Assembly (NCBI GenBank): GCA_002099365.1
Contig: MSED01000004.1
Span: 248,001 to 312,000, forward strand
Direction: 5' to 3'
DNA: 64,000 nt
Origin: Phialophora verrucosa
Taxonomy: Eukaryota; Ascomycota; Eurotiomycetes; Chaetothyriales; Herpotrichiellaceae
Shown piece by piece: positions 12,163-22,378 of this stretch (the first letter of the stretch is position 1; each line of letters opens with the position of its first letter). The notes under the pieces are model-generated. The model saw nothing but the letters and a program-made list of their open reading frames with translations, did not search any database and had not been told where the DNA came from. Made by a program: the position numbers and the translations under genes.

Positions 12163-15100
12163 ATGACGACGGTCAGGAAGAAACATGGCTCCGCGTGTGT
12201 TCGTTGTGTGAAGCAGAAGAAAAAGGTATCGATAACTCGCTGCGAACGCGTAGGTGGGTAGACAATTGACTGACACACACACAAAGTGTGAACCAGAACA
12301 TGGCCCTTGCAACAACTGCGTACGCGTCGATGCGGAGTGCAGTAACAATCTTAACAATGCCGATTGCGGTTCCAGTCGCAGGTTCTTCTTGCACTATCCA
12401 ATGAGTTCGATTCGGTCGCTGACGAGAGCTAGGTGTCTTGTCCTGCCATTCCAGCGAGCTATCGAACATTTGAGACAGGAAGTTGCAAAGCTTGAGAGAG
12501 CCGCTGCTGTTCAAGAGCCTCTCGGATTAGTCGATCACTCGCAAGGTCGACATGGCTCACATGACAACCTCGTGTCGTCCGCCCTCGAGCGGACCGTAAA
12601 TCAGGGTCCAGACAGAGCTCGCTCAACGAGGCGAGCGGACACAGAGGTCGTTTTCCATTTTGCCCGGTCAATCTGTGGTCGCATTGTCCGCAATCCTGAA
12701 TACATGGTCTACCTCAATAGACTACATGTGGGTGCAGAGCTTCCGTTCCCCCTGACTCATCGATCCAAAGACACAAGGCAACGTTCGGTCAGTCGAGAGG
12801 CGCAGAATTTGTCTGCTCAGCTACCGCTTGAGGTCACCCGAAAGCTGCTAGCGGTCTACACGGAACGTCTCCTCCCGCAATGTCCCATATTCTCACCTGC
12901 GGAGGTACACGGAATCCACAGCCGAGTTTATGGCCAACCGTCAGCCTCAAAACAGAATATTCGAGGGGACAACTTCATCATCTGCATGATCCTAGCAATC
13001 GCCACCCTCAACTCAAAGTCCGACAACTTCAGAAAGGTGATGGACGTGGCCAACAAATTTCGCCAGGAAGCAATGGATCATGATGACAACGGGCAAATCC
13101 TAGCAACAACAAGCATACGTTGTCTCCAGGCGCTCCTCCTCCTGGCGCAATATGGCTTGTTCATGCCCCATGTTGTTGACCTTTGGCACACGGTCAGTGA
13201 GGCGATGAGAGTTGCCATCGAACTCGGCCTTCATCAAGAGCCAACCGCAACCTCTCAGCTCGACGCAGATGCGTTACCGCTGCGTCGACGACTCTTTTGG
13301 GCGGTAAGTGGATCCAGATTACAGGTTTATGAAAGCTCACAACACATCAGACGTACAGCATGGAACGGACCGTCACGCTCACATGTCATAGACCACCACC
13401 GATTCGTGATGATCAGATCAAGCTGGCATGGGCACCCTGGAGGCAAACCGGGAGTGACGCGCTGACATTCGGAGACTCCTCAACGACAAGCAGATACCTA
13501 ACGCACTTGTCATATTGCTCCTTGCAAACCGAAATATCTGCCATCAACATTTCCGCGGAGCCGATCCCTTCACCCAGTCTGACCTATTCTGACTGGGTAG
13601 ACTCTTGTGAGAGAAGAGTAGAGGAGCTCCGCGGCAGCCACTGGACAGAAACCGTCCTCATACCTGACTGGCTCGATCTACCGGCCTGGCGGTGTTTAGC
13701 TTGGCTGTGCATGCCATGTCCCAAGAATCCTTGTCCATCGGACCAGACGATCTTCAAGTTCGTACAGGCGTTGCTACGCATGCTTGACATCTATTGGAAA
13801 CTCGCACAAGCCAAAACTCTAAAGCTGTGCTGGTTTGCGGTTCACCACGCCTACGAAATCGGAACACAGATGCTATTCTGCATGCAGAATTACCCTCACA
13901 TCGTGAAATCATGTTGTGATAAACTGACGCTTCTCGATGCCTTGACGCATTTGTCTGACTTTCTGGTACGTCGCGCCCTTTCTCACAAAAGCCATCTCCT
14001 CAGAGGGCTAACCATTCCGGAGATTTATATGGAAGAGCGCTGGCCGGCATCGCTGCAATGCAGGTCGTTGCTAGACAAACTAAAAAGAGACATTGTCGAA
14101 GCTTTTCTGCGCGACCAAGACACTGGGACCACAGGCGAGGCCCATACGGGCGAGCAGCGGGTGGTGGACCTTATTTTTCGCAAAAATGGGTATTTCTTCC
14201 TCATGGCCGAAGAACCATACGATCTCAACTTCAACTTCGACGACCCGTTATCCGAGAGCAGCCTCAGTCTTTCCCAAAATTTGGCATCCATGATGAACGA
14301 TTTCTCTGAAACATTTGACATGCGCGACGTCCTTTTCGAGAACATGGGCGACCGAAATGAACCACTCTTAAATTGGTTGCACCACTCACCCGCTTATGCT
14401 GTTGACTTGTCACGCTTCCCAACGTCTTGGGTGACTCTGGAGTTCTGTGGAGAAGAGATCAGTCAACAGTCACCTGAAACATTGCAGCTTGTGGACCCAT
14501 GCTCACAGATTCTTTCGAATCTGCAGGCCTGCAATTTATGCAGATCCAAGAGGATCAAATGCACGCGGACTCTGCCCTCGTGCCATAACTGCATTGACTA
14601 TGGAAAAGAATGTCTTTACAAGGAGCCCTCGACAGGGAATTGGATCAGTGCCAGGTTAGTTACCACGTTGCTGCCCCACATCGGGTCGTGTGAGGTTCTT
14701 GACTGACCTTTTCCAGCTCCCTGCATGCGATGCAGGAGGAGGTCAGAGGCTTGCTGAAGTCGATTGAGCACGCTCGAACTGCGCCCACAGATGGTCTCCA
14801 GGTAACAGAGATATACCAGGAACGAGAAACGCCCAGACACGAGGAAAGCCGACGCTCAGCCCTTCTCGCCTTTGAGACATGCTATGGTCCTTCCGCTTGC
14901 TATCTCGGTGACTCAAGCGTTCTGGGCAAGTTTGCATCGGGAACCATGCACGCTGGCATAGGGACAGATATCATAAGTCCCATGAAGGCGTCGTTCCCTG
15001 GTCATGCACTCGTCGTGCGCCCTTTGGACGAGCTTTCGGAGCATGCCCGGGAGCTTCTCACGCAGCAATATCTTGATTTGTTTGAAACTTTCTATCCAAT

Positions 15101-16241
15101 CCTGGGGGAGACTTTGGTTGTCGCTTTGGCCAAAAACGTTATATTTGATTCGTCGACCAGTGCAACAGACCGTGATCACTCCGAGGCGTTGTTGAACTTG
15201 GTTGTCGCGATTGCACTACTGTCACCATTCACCACGCGCTCTGCCACATTCCACCTTTCCAACTACTATTTCGACCGTGCTTTGTCACTAGCATCCTCTT
15301 CAGATCACCTACATACAAGCTCCACTCTTGATGCCTTGCGGTTCGCGCTCCTAATATGCGTCTACGTTTGGCTTAATCCCGAGGCAGGGAATCTGCCAAG
15401 GTTGATCAACGCTTCCTGTCGACTGTGCTTGGATCTTCTCGAAAGCCAAGATCTAAAGGCGGAGGACACAGCAACACTTCATGTACTGTTTCGTACAGCC
15501 TATGTCATGGACACTGATTCTGCAGTCGCTCTCGGGCGACCAAACTATCTGCCCGAGTGGAGTGACCTAGGGAAGATGGTGGTAAGCGCCGATTCCAACC
15601 AACATCATAGCGCCTTGTCGTTCTTGGTCTACAACCTGGCCCGGATTCGATCCAAGATCCATCAAGCAATCTTGTGCTTCACGACAACCGAAGAAACCTT
15701 ACCGGAATTTCATTCCACTTCGATCATGTCGTTCAAGGCTCAAATTGAGGACTGGCGGAAAGACTGGGAAAGGGAGACGACCGGAACCGCCCAAAACTGG
15801 AAGGGTGACAGCGATCGGCAGCTTCAAGCAGATCACCGAGCGATCCGGTACGGGGCCATCCTACATGGTAAAACAATCGCGCTGCTCCGCTTGTTGGCTG
15901 GGATGTACGATCCTTTGGCGCAATATGGCCTACACCCTGTAACTGCAGAGGTGGTCATTGATGCTTTTGCAGTTGCTTTGCGAAAGCAACCAGCGGACTC
16001 TCCGCTAGTCGATGATCCTGATCGCTCGTTCCCTATTTGCTGGAATCATTACATTGACCTTTTTGGGGCAGGATTGGAGCTTTTTGATTCCGACGCAGCG
16101 GATGAGATCCCCGAGTTGAGAAGGCACGAACTACTGAGACAGTGCTGCAATCTCCTCATCCTTTGCGAGAGATGCATAGGAACGCGTAATTGGACCCTCT
16201 CGAGCCGCCTTCTAGACCTGTTGCCGGAAGCTGGAAGATAG
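12163..16241 (+). CDS. Transcription factor with two complete Zn2Cys6 modules (tandem fusion)
   Basis: Exons 12163-12225, 12287-13303, 13351-14654 and 14717-16241 sum to 3909 nt (1302 aa). Zinc cluster 1 spans the first intron: Cys12, 15, 22, 29, 32, 39 (C-x2-C-x6-C-x6-C-x2-C-x6-C). A fungal-specific regulatory domain follows, with YTERLLPQCPIF, AIELGLHQEP and LRRRLFWATYSMERTV; the last is created by splicing out 13304-13350. The frame then runs without a stop into zinc cluster 2 at Cys754, 757, 764, 771, 774, 781 and a second regulatory region ending at 16241. Two ordinary Zn2Cys6 regulators thus appear joined in one reading frame. The stretch 12340-12470 between cluster 1 and a coiled coil is unusual and may hide another intron. 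Alternatively, a second gene could start at an internal ATG such as 14346, but no intergenic stop is seen. It lies between two divergent enzyme arms and is their likely regulator. Confidence 0.8.
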
Positions 16242-16673
16242 CCTACTCGACACGCTGTACATACAAGACCAAACGAGATTATATAATAATTACCAGCACT
16301 GCCACCAAAGAAACCAGTCTGCTTTCCTGCCGATTGACCGTAAGATCAAGAGCTTGAGCCGTGATTGTCCCGAGCCTGTCTGCCTCGCTGGAAATCATCT
16401 CTCTATCATCTCCGTGCCACGACAAGGCACTTTCCATGGCGAAAAGACTGATTGGATGCCAACAACAGTGCATCTCACCGTCAAGGCCACTGGGACTCGG
16501 TCGATGAGCCCAAATTTCGGAGATGACGCGGACGTTCTAGGAAAGGTCCGCAGGGGGTAGTCGGACCCTCCGCTATATCCTATGTATTTGAATCCACTGT
16601 TCTACCAATGATTGATGCATGCGGCGTATTCAGATGCGAGAGGTCCCTGCCCACGCCGTCTTTGATCCGAGCT
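16242..16673. other. Spacer upstream of the decarboxylase
   Basis: About 0.43 kb between the regulator stop and the decarboxylase start on the same strand. It presumably holds terminator and promoter signals. Nothing specific is recognised. Confidence 0.5.
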
Positions 16674-18395
16674 ATGGTTCGGACTCTGCCCCTGGCCGAA
16701 TATCTGCTGGCACGATTGAAGCAATTGAGCATTGGGGCCATCCACGGGGTTCCGGGGGACTACAACCTCACACTCCTGGACTATGTCGAGCCAGCTGGGC
16801 TGCTTTGGGTGGGGAGTGTCAATGAGCTGAACGCCGGCTATGCCGCGGACGGGTATGCTCGAATCAAGGGGATCGGGGCTTTGATTACCACCTTTGGCGT
16901 CGGCGAACTCTCTGCGATCAACGCCATCGCAGGCGCTTACGCCGAACGAGCTGCAGTTGTTCACATTGTCGGTGTACCGCCGCGCAGCCTAGCTGCAGCA
17001 CGAGCCAGGATACATCACACGCTGGGAGACGGTGACTACGACCACTTTCGAAAGATGGCAGCACATGTCACCGTCGCCCAAGCCGACTTGTCCGATCCCA
17101 GGACAGCGACGCAGCAGATTGATGCCACATTGTTGCAATGCCTGATCCACAGTCGGCCCGTGTATATCCAGTTCCCTGTTGATGTTGTCCCCGTGGAGGT
17201 CGATGCAACGGCCTTGGACAGCCCGCTGGTGGTTCCAGATATGATCTTCGGGGAAAGCCAGCGGCGGGTCGTTCAAGCCATCATAGACCGGGTCCAATCT
17301 GCGACAAGGCCTGTTATCCTCGTCGATGGGGAGACGGCCGCGTTGGGAATCATGGATCACTTAAGGCGATTTGTGAACGCGACGAAATGGCCCACCTTCA
17401 CCCTGGGAACGAGTAATGGTCTTATTGACGCGACATTGCCGTATGTTTACGGCATATACCACGGAGCCTATGCCAGTCCAGGGGTTAAGAGGTTGTGGAA
17501 TGAGGCCGATTTGATCTTCCACTTTGGGCCTCATCTGACCTCGACCAACACCAGCGGCTGGACCGCGATTCCTGAAAGATCAAAGACCATTACCTTCGCC
17601 CACAGTGAGGTGCAGATCGGAGACACGGGGGCCCACCTCGATTTGCCCGCAAAGGCCGCGTTATCTGAGCTCCTGCAGCTTTTGGACGGCCAGAAGCTCG
17701 CCCGCAAATACGAAGCCGATGTTCACCTCGACGTTGAGCGGCCAAAGCTGCTGAACTTTTCAGACTTGTCGTTGGATAATGTGATCAGACAGAAAGACCT
17801 CTGGGAATTGTTTGCCACCTTCCTCCGTCCTGGAGACTTGGTTCTCGCGGAGACGGGCACAGCGGCTTACGGAGCTCGACATATGCCTTTGCCCAAAGAT
17901 GCGAGGTTGCTGGTACCCATGACCTGGCTGTCGATCGGATACATGCTTCCTGCCAGCCAAGGGGTCGCATTGGCGCAGCGGGAGCTCTCCAAGTCCACCA
18001 CCACCGCTGACTCGCGAGGCGGTCGTACAATTCTTCTGATTGGAGACGGCAGCTTCCAATTGACTGTCCAAGAGCTTGCTACTATCATCCACCATGGGTT
18101 GGATGTCGTGGTGATTCTCCTCAATAATCATGGTTACACCATTGAGCGGTGCATCCATGGCAAGGAGCAGAGATACAATGACATTCCCGCATGGCGTAAT
18201 CTGTTGGCGCCGACATTTCTTGGAGCCCAGGAAGACGTTCACACTGCCAGCGCCAGGACATATCGAGACCTGGAGCAGGTTTTGGGGGACGAGAAACTGG
18301 CACTGGGACGGGGACTGCGCATGGTTGAGATTTTCCTGGACCGCTTCGACGCTCCTGATGGACCCCTGCTCGACATGATCAACGAGCAAAGGTAG
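16674..18395 (+). CDS. TPP-dependent alpha-keto acid decarboxylase, pyruvate decarboxylase family
   Basis: A single exon of 573 aa from ATG 16674, the normal size for fungal PDC (about 560-580). An upstream ATG at 16608 adds 22 residues unlike the family. Catalytic residues fall at the same numbers as in yeast Pdc1: Glu51 in NELNAGYAADGYAR and the His114-His115 pair in RIHHTLGDGDYDHF. The TPP-binding motif is GDGS at 457 onward, ending in NN at 484-485, with the second catalytic Glu491 in GYTIERCIHG. The enzyme removes CO2 from a 2-oxo acid to give an aldehyde, in the cytosol. Housekeeping PDC and phenylpyruvate- or branched-chain-type decarboxylases cannot be separated by eye. Its place beside a regulator, amidase and oxoprolinase suggests a dedicated catabolic paralogue. 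Confidence 0.93.
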   Translation: MVRTLPLAEYLLARLKQLSIGAIHGVPGDYNLTLLDYVEPAGLLWVGSVNELNAGYAADGYARIKGIGALITTFGVGELSAINAIAGAYAERAAVVHIVGVPPRSLAAARARIHHTLGDGDYDHFRKMAAHVTVAQADLSDPRTATQQIDATLLQCLIHSRPVYIQFPVDVVPVEVDATALDSPLVVPDMIFGESQRRVVQAIIDRVQSATRPVILVDGETAALGIMDHLRRFVNATKWPTFTLGTSNGLIDATLPYVYGIYHGAYASPGVKRLWNEADLIFHFGPHLTSTNTSGWTAIPERSKTITFAHSEVQIGDTGAHLDLPAKAALSELLQLLDGQKLARKYEADVHLDVERPKLLNFSDLSLDNVIRQKDLWELFATFLRPGDLVLAETGTAAYGARHMPLPKDARLLVPMTWLSIGYMLPASQGVALAQRELSKSTTTADSRGGRTILLIGDGSFQLTVQELATIIHHGLDVVVILLNNHGYTIERCIHGKEQRYNDIPAWRNLLAPTFLGAQEDVHTASARTYRDLEQVLGDEKLALGRGLRMVEIFLDRFDAPDGPLLDMINEQR

Positions 18396-19398
18396 TGAGG
18401 CGTTGGAGGGACAGAACACGCAGTATTATAAAATCGCGTGGGTAGAGCTAGGTTGGAGGAGTGCCGCAGCAAGGCAGTTCTCCCACAAGACCCGAGCTGC
18501 TAGGCCTAAGATAATTGTCTATCATACACCCCCCTTCAGCTTTGGATCAACATGCGACTTGGGTTTGACGATATCCCGCGGGAGAATCGTTGCGGCCCAA
18601 GTCTATGCAGAACACCAATGTCGCGTAGATCTTGGAGACTTATTTCGTCCCTCTCGCTGGCGGCGCCACTTTCCGTCATAATTCTCTATCTTGTTGTCCA
18701 CGAGCAAAGTAATGATATGGGGGGTCGCTCGATCCCGCCATTTGGACAGACAGCCTATAGACAAAACTGAGGACAGCGGGAGTCAAGGGCTTCATAATAG
18801 GTAAAGGTGGCAGAGAAACGCTCCTTTCTCTCCCCCCCTCTTCGGTTCCTGGCCGTCGCTGCAGACTGCCGTTTCTCCTTTGACCAGTCTCTCCAAGCGC
18901 AAGTCAGATACGCGTTTCCCCACCTATGTGTGTATGTCCCGAGGCTTCTTCTAGTGGCCTCCTATTTCAGCCCACCGAGACACTGAAGTGCATCCTGCGA
19001 TACGAACTCAGTGTGTAGCGTGTGGAGAGCAGTCCGGCAAACCCGGCAGCGACTGAGTCAGCTGTCATCTGGATCTTGCCTTTAAGGGTCACGAACACTT
19101 GACGAGGTCGTTTGGTAGCTTGGTCTCCTGACGGATTGGCCCGCGCACGTACGGAGTAAGCTTAACAGTCTCGCTAGATTGCGGGGAAAACCCTACGTGA
19201 TCATCAGCCTGGATGAGGTGTTCCAGCTGAGTGTGTTTGCTCCGCAGAGCATATCCTCGGCTACAGGACCATCTTGGCGACTTGCCATAGAAGCTGGGGG
19301 GAGCTGAGCGCAGGTACTTCTTGCCTCTTGTCGTCACACAAAGGTGCGTGATATCTATTGAGCTGGGTCCGACTCCGATAAGATAGTAGCACGAAATT
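18396..19398. other. Spacer between decarboxylase and monooxygenase
   Basis: About 1.0 kb between two plus-strand genes. It contains a CT-rich tract around 18810-18870, in keeping with a fungal promoter or 5' UTR of the downstream gene. A 92-codon plus-strand frame (18403-18681) has no recognisable feature. No gene is supported. Confidence 0.5.
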
Positions 19399-21084
19399 AT
19401 GGCAACGACCGATTCGCAAATCAATGGCACAAGCCACGCGGGGAGTGGAGATGCTGACTACGATGCCCTGGTGATCGGTGCTGGCTTTGGTGGTATTCGC
19501 ATGTTGTACGAGCTTGGAAAACGAGGCTTCACAGCCAAAGCATTCGAGGCTGGGTCTGGGGTCGGCGGGACGTGGTACTGGAACAGGTATCCAGGAGCCC
19601 GGACCGACAGTGAGAGCTGGATATACGTCCTGACGTTCCAGGAGGTCCTCGGACTGGACTGGGACTGGAAGGAGCGCTTTCCCACTCAGCCAGAGGTGGA
19701 ACAATACCTCAATCGGGTCGCGGACTATCTCGATCTTCGGAAGCACATCGAGCTCAACACCAAGGTCACCACGGCGCATTGGAACGCGACCAAGAACGTC
19801 TGGGAAGTCACTACGTCCAAGGGCAAGACCTACACGGCCACCTTCCTGATCACCGCCACCGGGCCGCTTGCCACTCCACTGAAGCCTCCATTTCCCGGGC
19901 TCGAATCGTTCAAGGGTGAATGGTACCAGACGGGACTGTGGCCCAAGCACAAGGTCGAGTTCGCAGGGAAACGTGTTGCCGTCGTGGGCACTGGCGCAAC
20001 GGCAGTTCAAGTGATCCCCGTCGTCGCACACAATGCCAAATCCTTGACCGTCTTCCAGCGGACGCCAAACTTTGTCCTGCCTGCACGTAACTACCCGATC
20101 CCGCAGGACCAACAGACGGCCCTGAAGCGTGAGTGTGAGGCCGTGCTCAAACGAGCGCGAACCCAGTCCTTCGGAATGGACATGGTGGACGCCACGCTTA
20201 AGTCCTCGGACCTGGACACCGACGCTGACATCCAGAGAGTGCTCGAGTTTGGCTGGGAGATTGGCGGGTTCCGCTTCGTCTTCGAGACCTTCGCAGACAT
20301 GCTCACCAACCCAAAGTGCAACGAGGCGGCCGCCGAGTTCGTTCGGAACAAGATCAGATCCATCGTCAGGGACAAGGAGACGGCCGAGCTGCTGTGTCCG
20401 CACTACGCCATCCTGTCCAAGAGACCGCCGCTAGGCCACTTCTACTACGAAGCGTTCAACCGCGACAACGTCGAGCTGGTGGACGTCAAGAACAATCCCA
20501 TCCAAGCCATCACCCCGACGGGCCTCCGGACCGGCACGAAGGAGTACGAGTTCGACATGATCATCTTCGCCGTCGGCTTTGACGCCATCACCGGCACGCT
20601 CGCCGCAATCGACATTCGTGGCGCCGGCGACCAACATCTGGGCGAACAGCTGAACAAGGACATGGCAACCGCGTACGGCATCACCACCCCCGGCTTTCCC
20701 AACATGTTCATGATTTCCGGCCCGCAAGCCCCGTTCGCGAACATCCCCGTGGTCATCGACAACACCGTCGACTGGATAGGGCGGACTCTCTCCTTCATGC
20801 AGGAGCAGGGTCACCGGCGGATCGAGACAAAGGAGGATGTCGCGCGGCATTGGAGCGACCAGGTCGACGCCGTTTTCAATGCCACCGTCCTGCCTGAAGG
20901 TGCCAAGAAGACCCATTCGTGGTATATTGGCGCGAATAAGGAAGGCAAGACGGTAAGGCCGCTGTTCTGGTTCGGTGGTGTGGCGCCGTACTTCGCATAC
21001 TGCGACAAGGAGATCAGCGATGGATATCCTGGTTTCGCCTTTTCTTCCGATCAGTCAACTGGAGCCGTCCAGGCCAGACTTTAA
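19399..21084 (+). CDS. Flavin-containing monooxygenase, Baeyer-Villiger type (variant fingerprint)
   Basis: A single exon of 561 aa. The first Rossmann motif for FAD is GAGFGG at residues 27-32; WYWNRYPGARTD follows, typical of Baeyer-Villiger monooxygenases. The NADPH-side motif is GTGATA at 197-202. The fingerprint FxGxxxHxxxW[PD] sits at 171-182, but its histidine is glutamine (Gln177), while Phe171, Gly173, Trp181 and Pro182 are kept. A C-terminal GPQAPFANIP block is present. Family members insert oxygen next to a carbonyl (ketone to ester, sometimes aldehyde to acid) using NADPH and O2. It follows the decarboxylase on the same strand and could act on a downstream carbonyl product. Whether the His-to-Gln change alters chemistry cannot be told from sequence. 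Confidence 0.9.
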   Translation: MATTDSQINGTSHAGSGDADYDALVIGAGFGGIRMLYELGKRGFTAKAFEAGSGVGGTWYWNRYPGARTDSESWIYVLTFQEVLGLDWDWKERFPTQPEVEQYLNRVADYLDLRKHIELNTKVTTAHWNATKNVWEVTTSKGKTYTATFLITATGPLATPLKPPFPGLESFKGEWYQTGLWPKHKVEFAGKRVAVVGTGATAVQVIPVVAHNAKSLTVFQRTPNFVLPARNYPIPQDQQTALKRECEAVLKRARTQSFGMDMVDATLKSSDLDTDADIQRVLEFGWEIGGFRFVFETFADMLTNPKCNEAAAEFVRNKIRSIVRDKETAELLCPHYAILSKRPPLGHFYYEAFNRDNVELVDVKNNPIQAITPTGLRTGTKEYEFDMIIFAVGFDAITGTLAAIDIRGAGDQHLGEQLNKDMATAYGITTPGFPNMFMISGPQAPFANIPVVIDNTVDWIGRTLSFMQEQGHRRIETKEDVARHWSDQVDAVFNATVLPEGAKKTHSWYIGANKEGKTVRPLFWFGGVAPYFAYCDKEISDGYPGFAFSSDQSTGAVQARL

Positions 21085-21331
21085 GATCTCAGCAGGCCAG
21101 GTTGAAAGTATTGTTGTACATTAATGTCTCTAGCTGCTGCTCTCTCTTTGATCTTTCGCTCTCGTTGTTGGTTCAGTATTGGAATTTATGACCCCAGAGC
21201 ACACGACCCACTCAGAGAGAACTTTGACACACAGCGGATTGCACTCAACTAAAGCGACTGAAATGGGAGAGGAGAAAGAAAGAAGAGCGGTCTAAACCCT
21301 TAGTCCTTTACTATGCGTAAAATGAATCAAA

Positions 21332-22378
21332 TCACTCTCTGTTTTCCTGATCTCTATTGACGATACCCATCTTGCCATCCCATATCGCTTCCCGTACTTG
21401 CTGCACATCTATGCCTCGAGCATTCAAAACCGTCACCCAATCCTGAAATAACAAAGACCTCGAGTCGAAAAAGCACTGATCGTGCGTCTGCTGCTCGATG
21501 AATCTCTCCACATCGGCACGGCGAATGGTATTGTCATACAGCCAAAGAATCTGGGCGGGTGAGAATTTCAGGAACGACTGGACCAAATAAAAATTCTGCA
21601 GGTCGCTCCCCCATCCTTGCATATGCCTGATCCGGAGTTCTTGCACCGTTGGTTTATTCAGGTTGTGATCGGAGTCGCGGGAGTTGTGAAACAGGTCCTC
21701 GTATGCTGACCAGATAGACTCTAACGGGCGGAGATGCGGGTATTGTAGAGAGAGGTGGTACCTTTGGGCATCTTCCGGAATGCGCGAGTACACTTCTCCA
21801 TCTGTGGGACAGATCTCGGTGGCAAGCAGCTGCTCCAGCATGCCCCGCAAGTCCTCCACTTCAAAGAGCTCATCGTTCGACCACGAGCGTAGCAGTTGGA
21901 GTCGCTCCGATGCGGCAGTCAAATCTGTGCGTGGAATACGGTATGGGAACTGGTTAAAAGCTTTTGCATAGCTCCACATCCGGTAGATTGCGCGTCGCAG
22001 TCGTCGGGCTTCGTGCACGTCGAGAAACCGGCGTTGCGCGCTTTCAGCAGCAGGCCACCTGAATTTAGGATACAGATCGACGTAGCGCCGTGCCACACGA
22101 GCAACGGCCGTGACCTGGGACAGCAGAGCGAATGACATTGGCGGAGTCCGTCGCACATGCAGCAATTGGTTGTCATTCTGTGTCAATAGTTGTATAATGT
22201 CTTCAACCGGTCCGTCTGTCTCGTCGAGGGCGCGGAAGAACAGTGTCAATTTCTGAGATTTAGATAGTATTTTGTAGAAGTAGCGGCATGTGAGGGAGAG
22301 GCTGATGATATCGGGAACAGAGGAAAGTGATTCGAATATCCGAGCGAGGAGTTCGGGTGCCAGATCTTGCATGGCCAT
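21332..22378 (-). CDS. F-box domain protein
   Basis: 348 aa from ATG 22378 (MAMQDLAPELLARIF). Residues 3-45 form a classic F-box: LAPELLARIFESLSSVPDIISLSLTCR in type, with the SLTCRYFY end. The rest is alpha-helical and Arg/Leu-rich without a named domain, as in many single-copy fungal F-box proteins. F-box proteins bind Skp1 and recruit targets to an SCF ubiquitin ligase; the target is unknown. The open frame extends upstream of 22378, but a CACAG acceptor lies five bases before the ATG and a GTAGGT donor about 50 bp further upstream, so a 5' UTR intron is likely. Gene and preceding monooxygenase converge. Confidence 0.8.
   Translation of the reverse strand: MAMQDLAPELLARIFESLSSVPDIISLSLTCRYFYKILSKSQKLTLFFRALDETDGPVEDIIQLLTQNDNQLLHVRRTPPMSFALLSQVTAVARVARRYVDLYPKFRWPAAESAQRRFLDVHEARRLRRAIYRMWSYAKAFNQFPYRIPRTDLTAASERLQLLRSWSNDELFEVEDLRGMLEQLLATEICPTDGEVYSRIPEDAQRYHLSLQYPHLRPLESIWSAYEDLFHNSRDSDHNLNKPTVQELRIRHMQGWGSDLQNFYLVQSFLKFSPAQILWLYDNTIRRADVERFIEQQTHDQCFFDSRSLLFQDWVTVLNARGIDVQQVREAIWDGKMGIVNRDQENRE

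Noticed and set aside
19261..20403. A 380-codon minus-strand frame opposite the first monooxygenase
   Set aside because: It is a shadow of the GC-rich codon pattern of the plus-strand gene, which has full domain support; the minus-strand protein has no recognisable domain.
7000..21084. Secondary-metabolite biosynthetic cluster
   Set aside because: No polyketide synthase, peptide synthetase, terpene cyclase or prenyltransferase is present; the enzyme set fits breakdown better.
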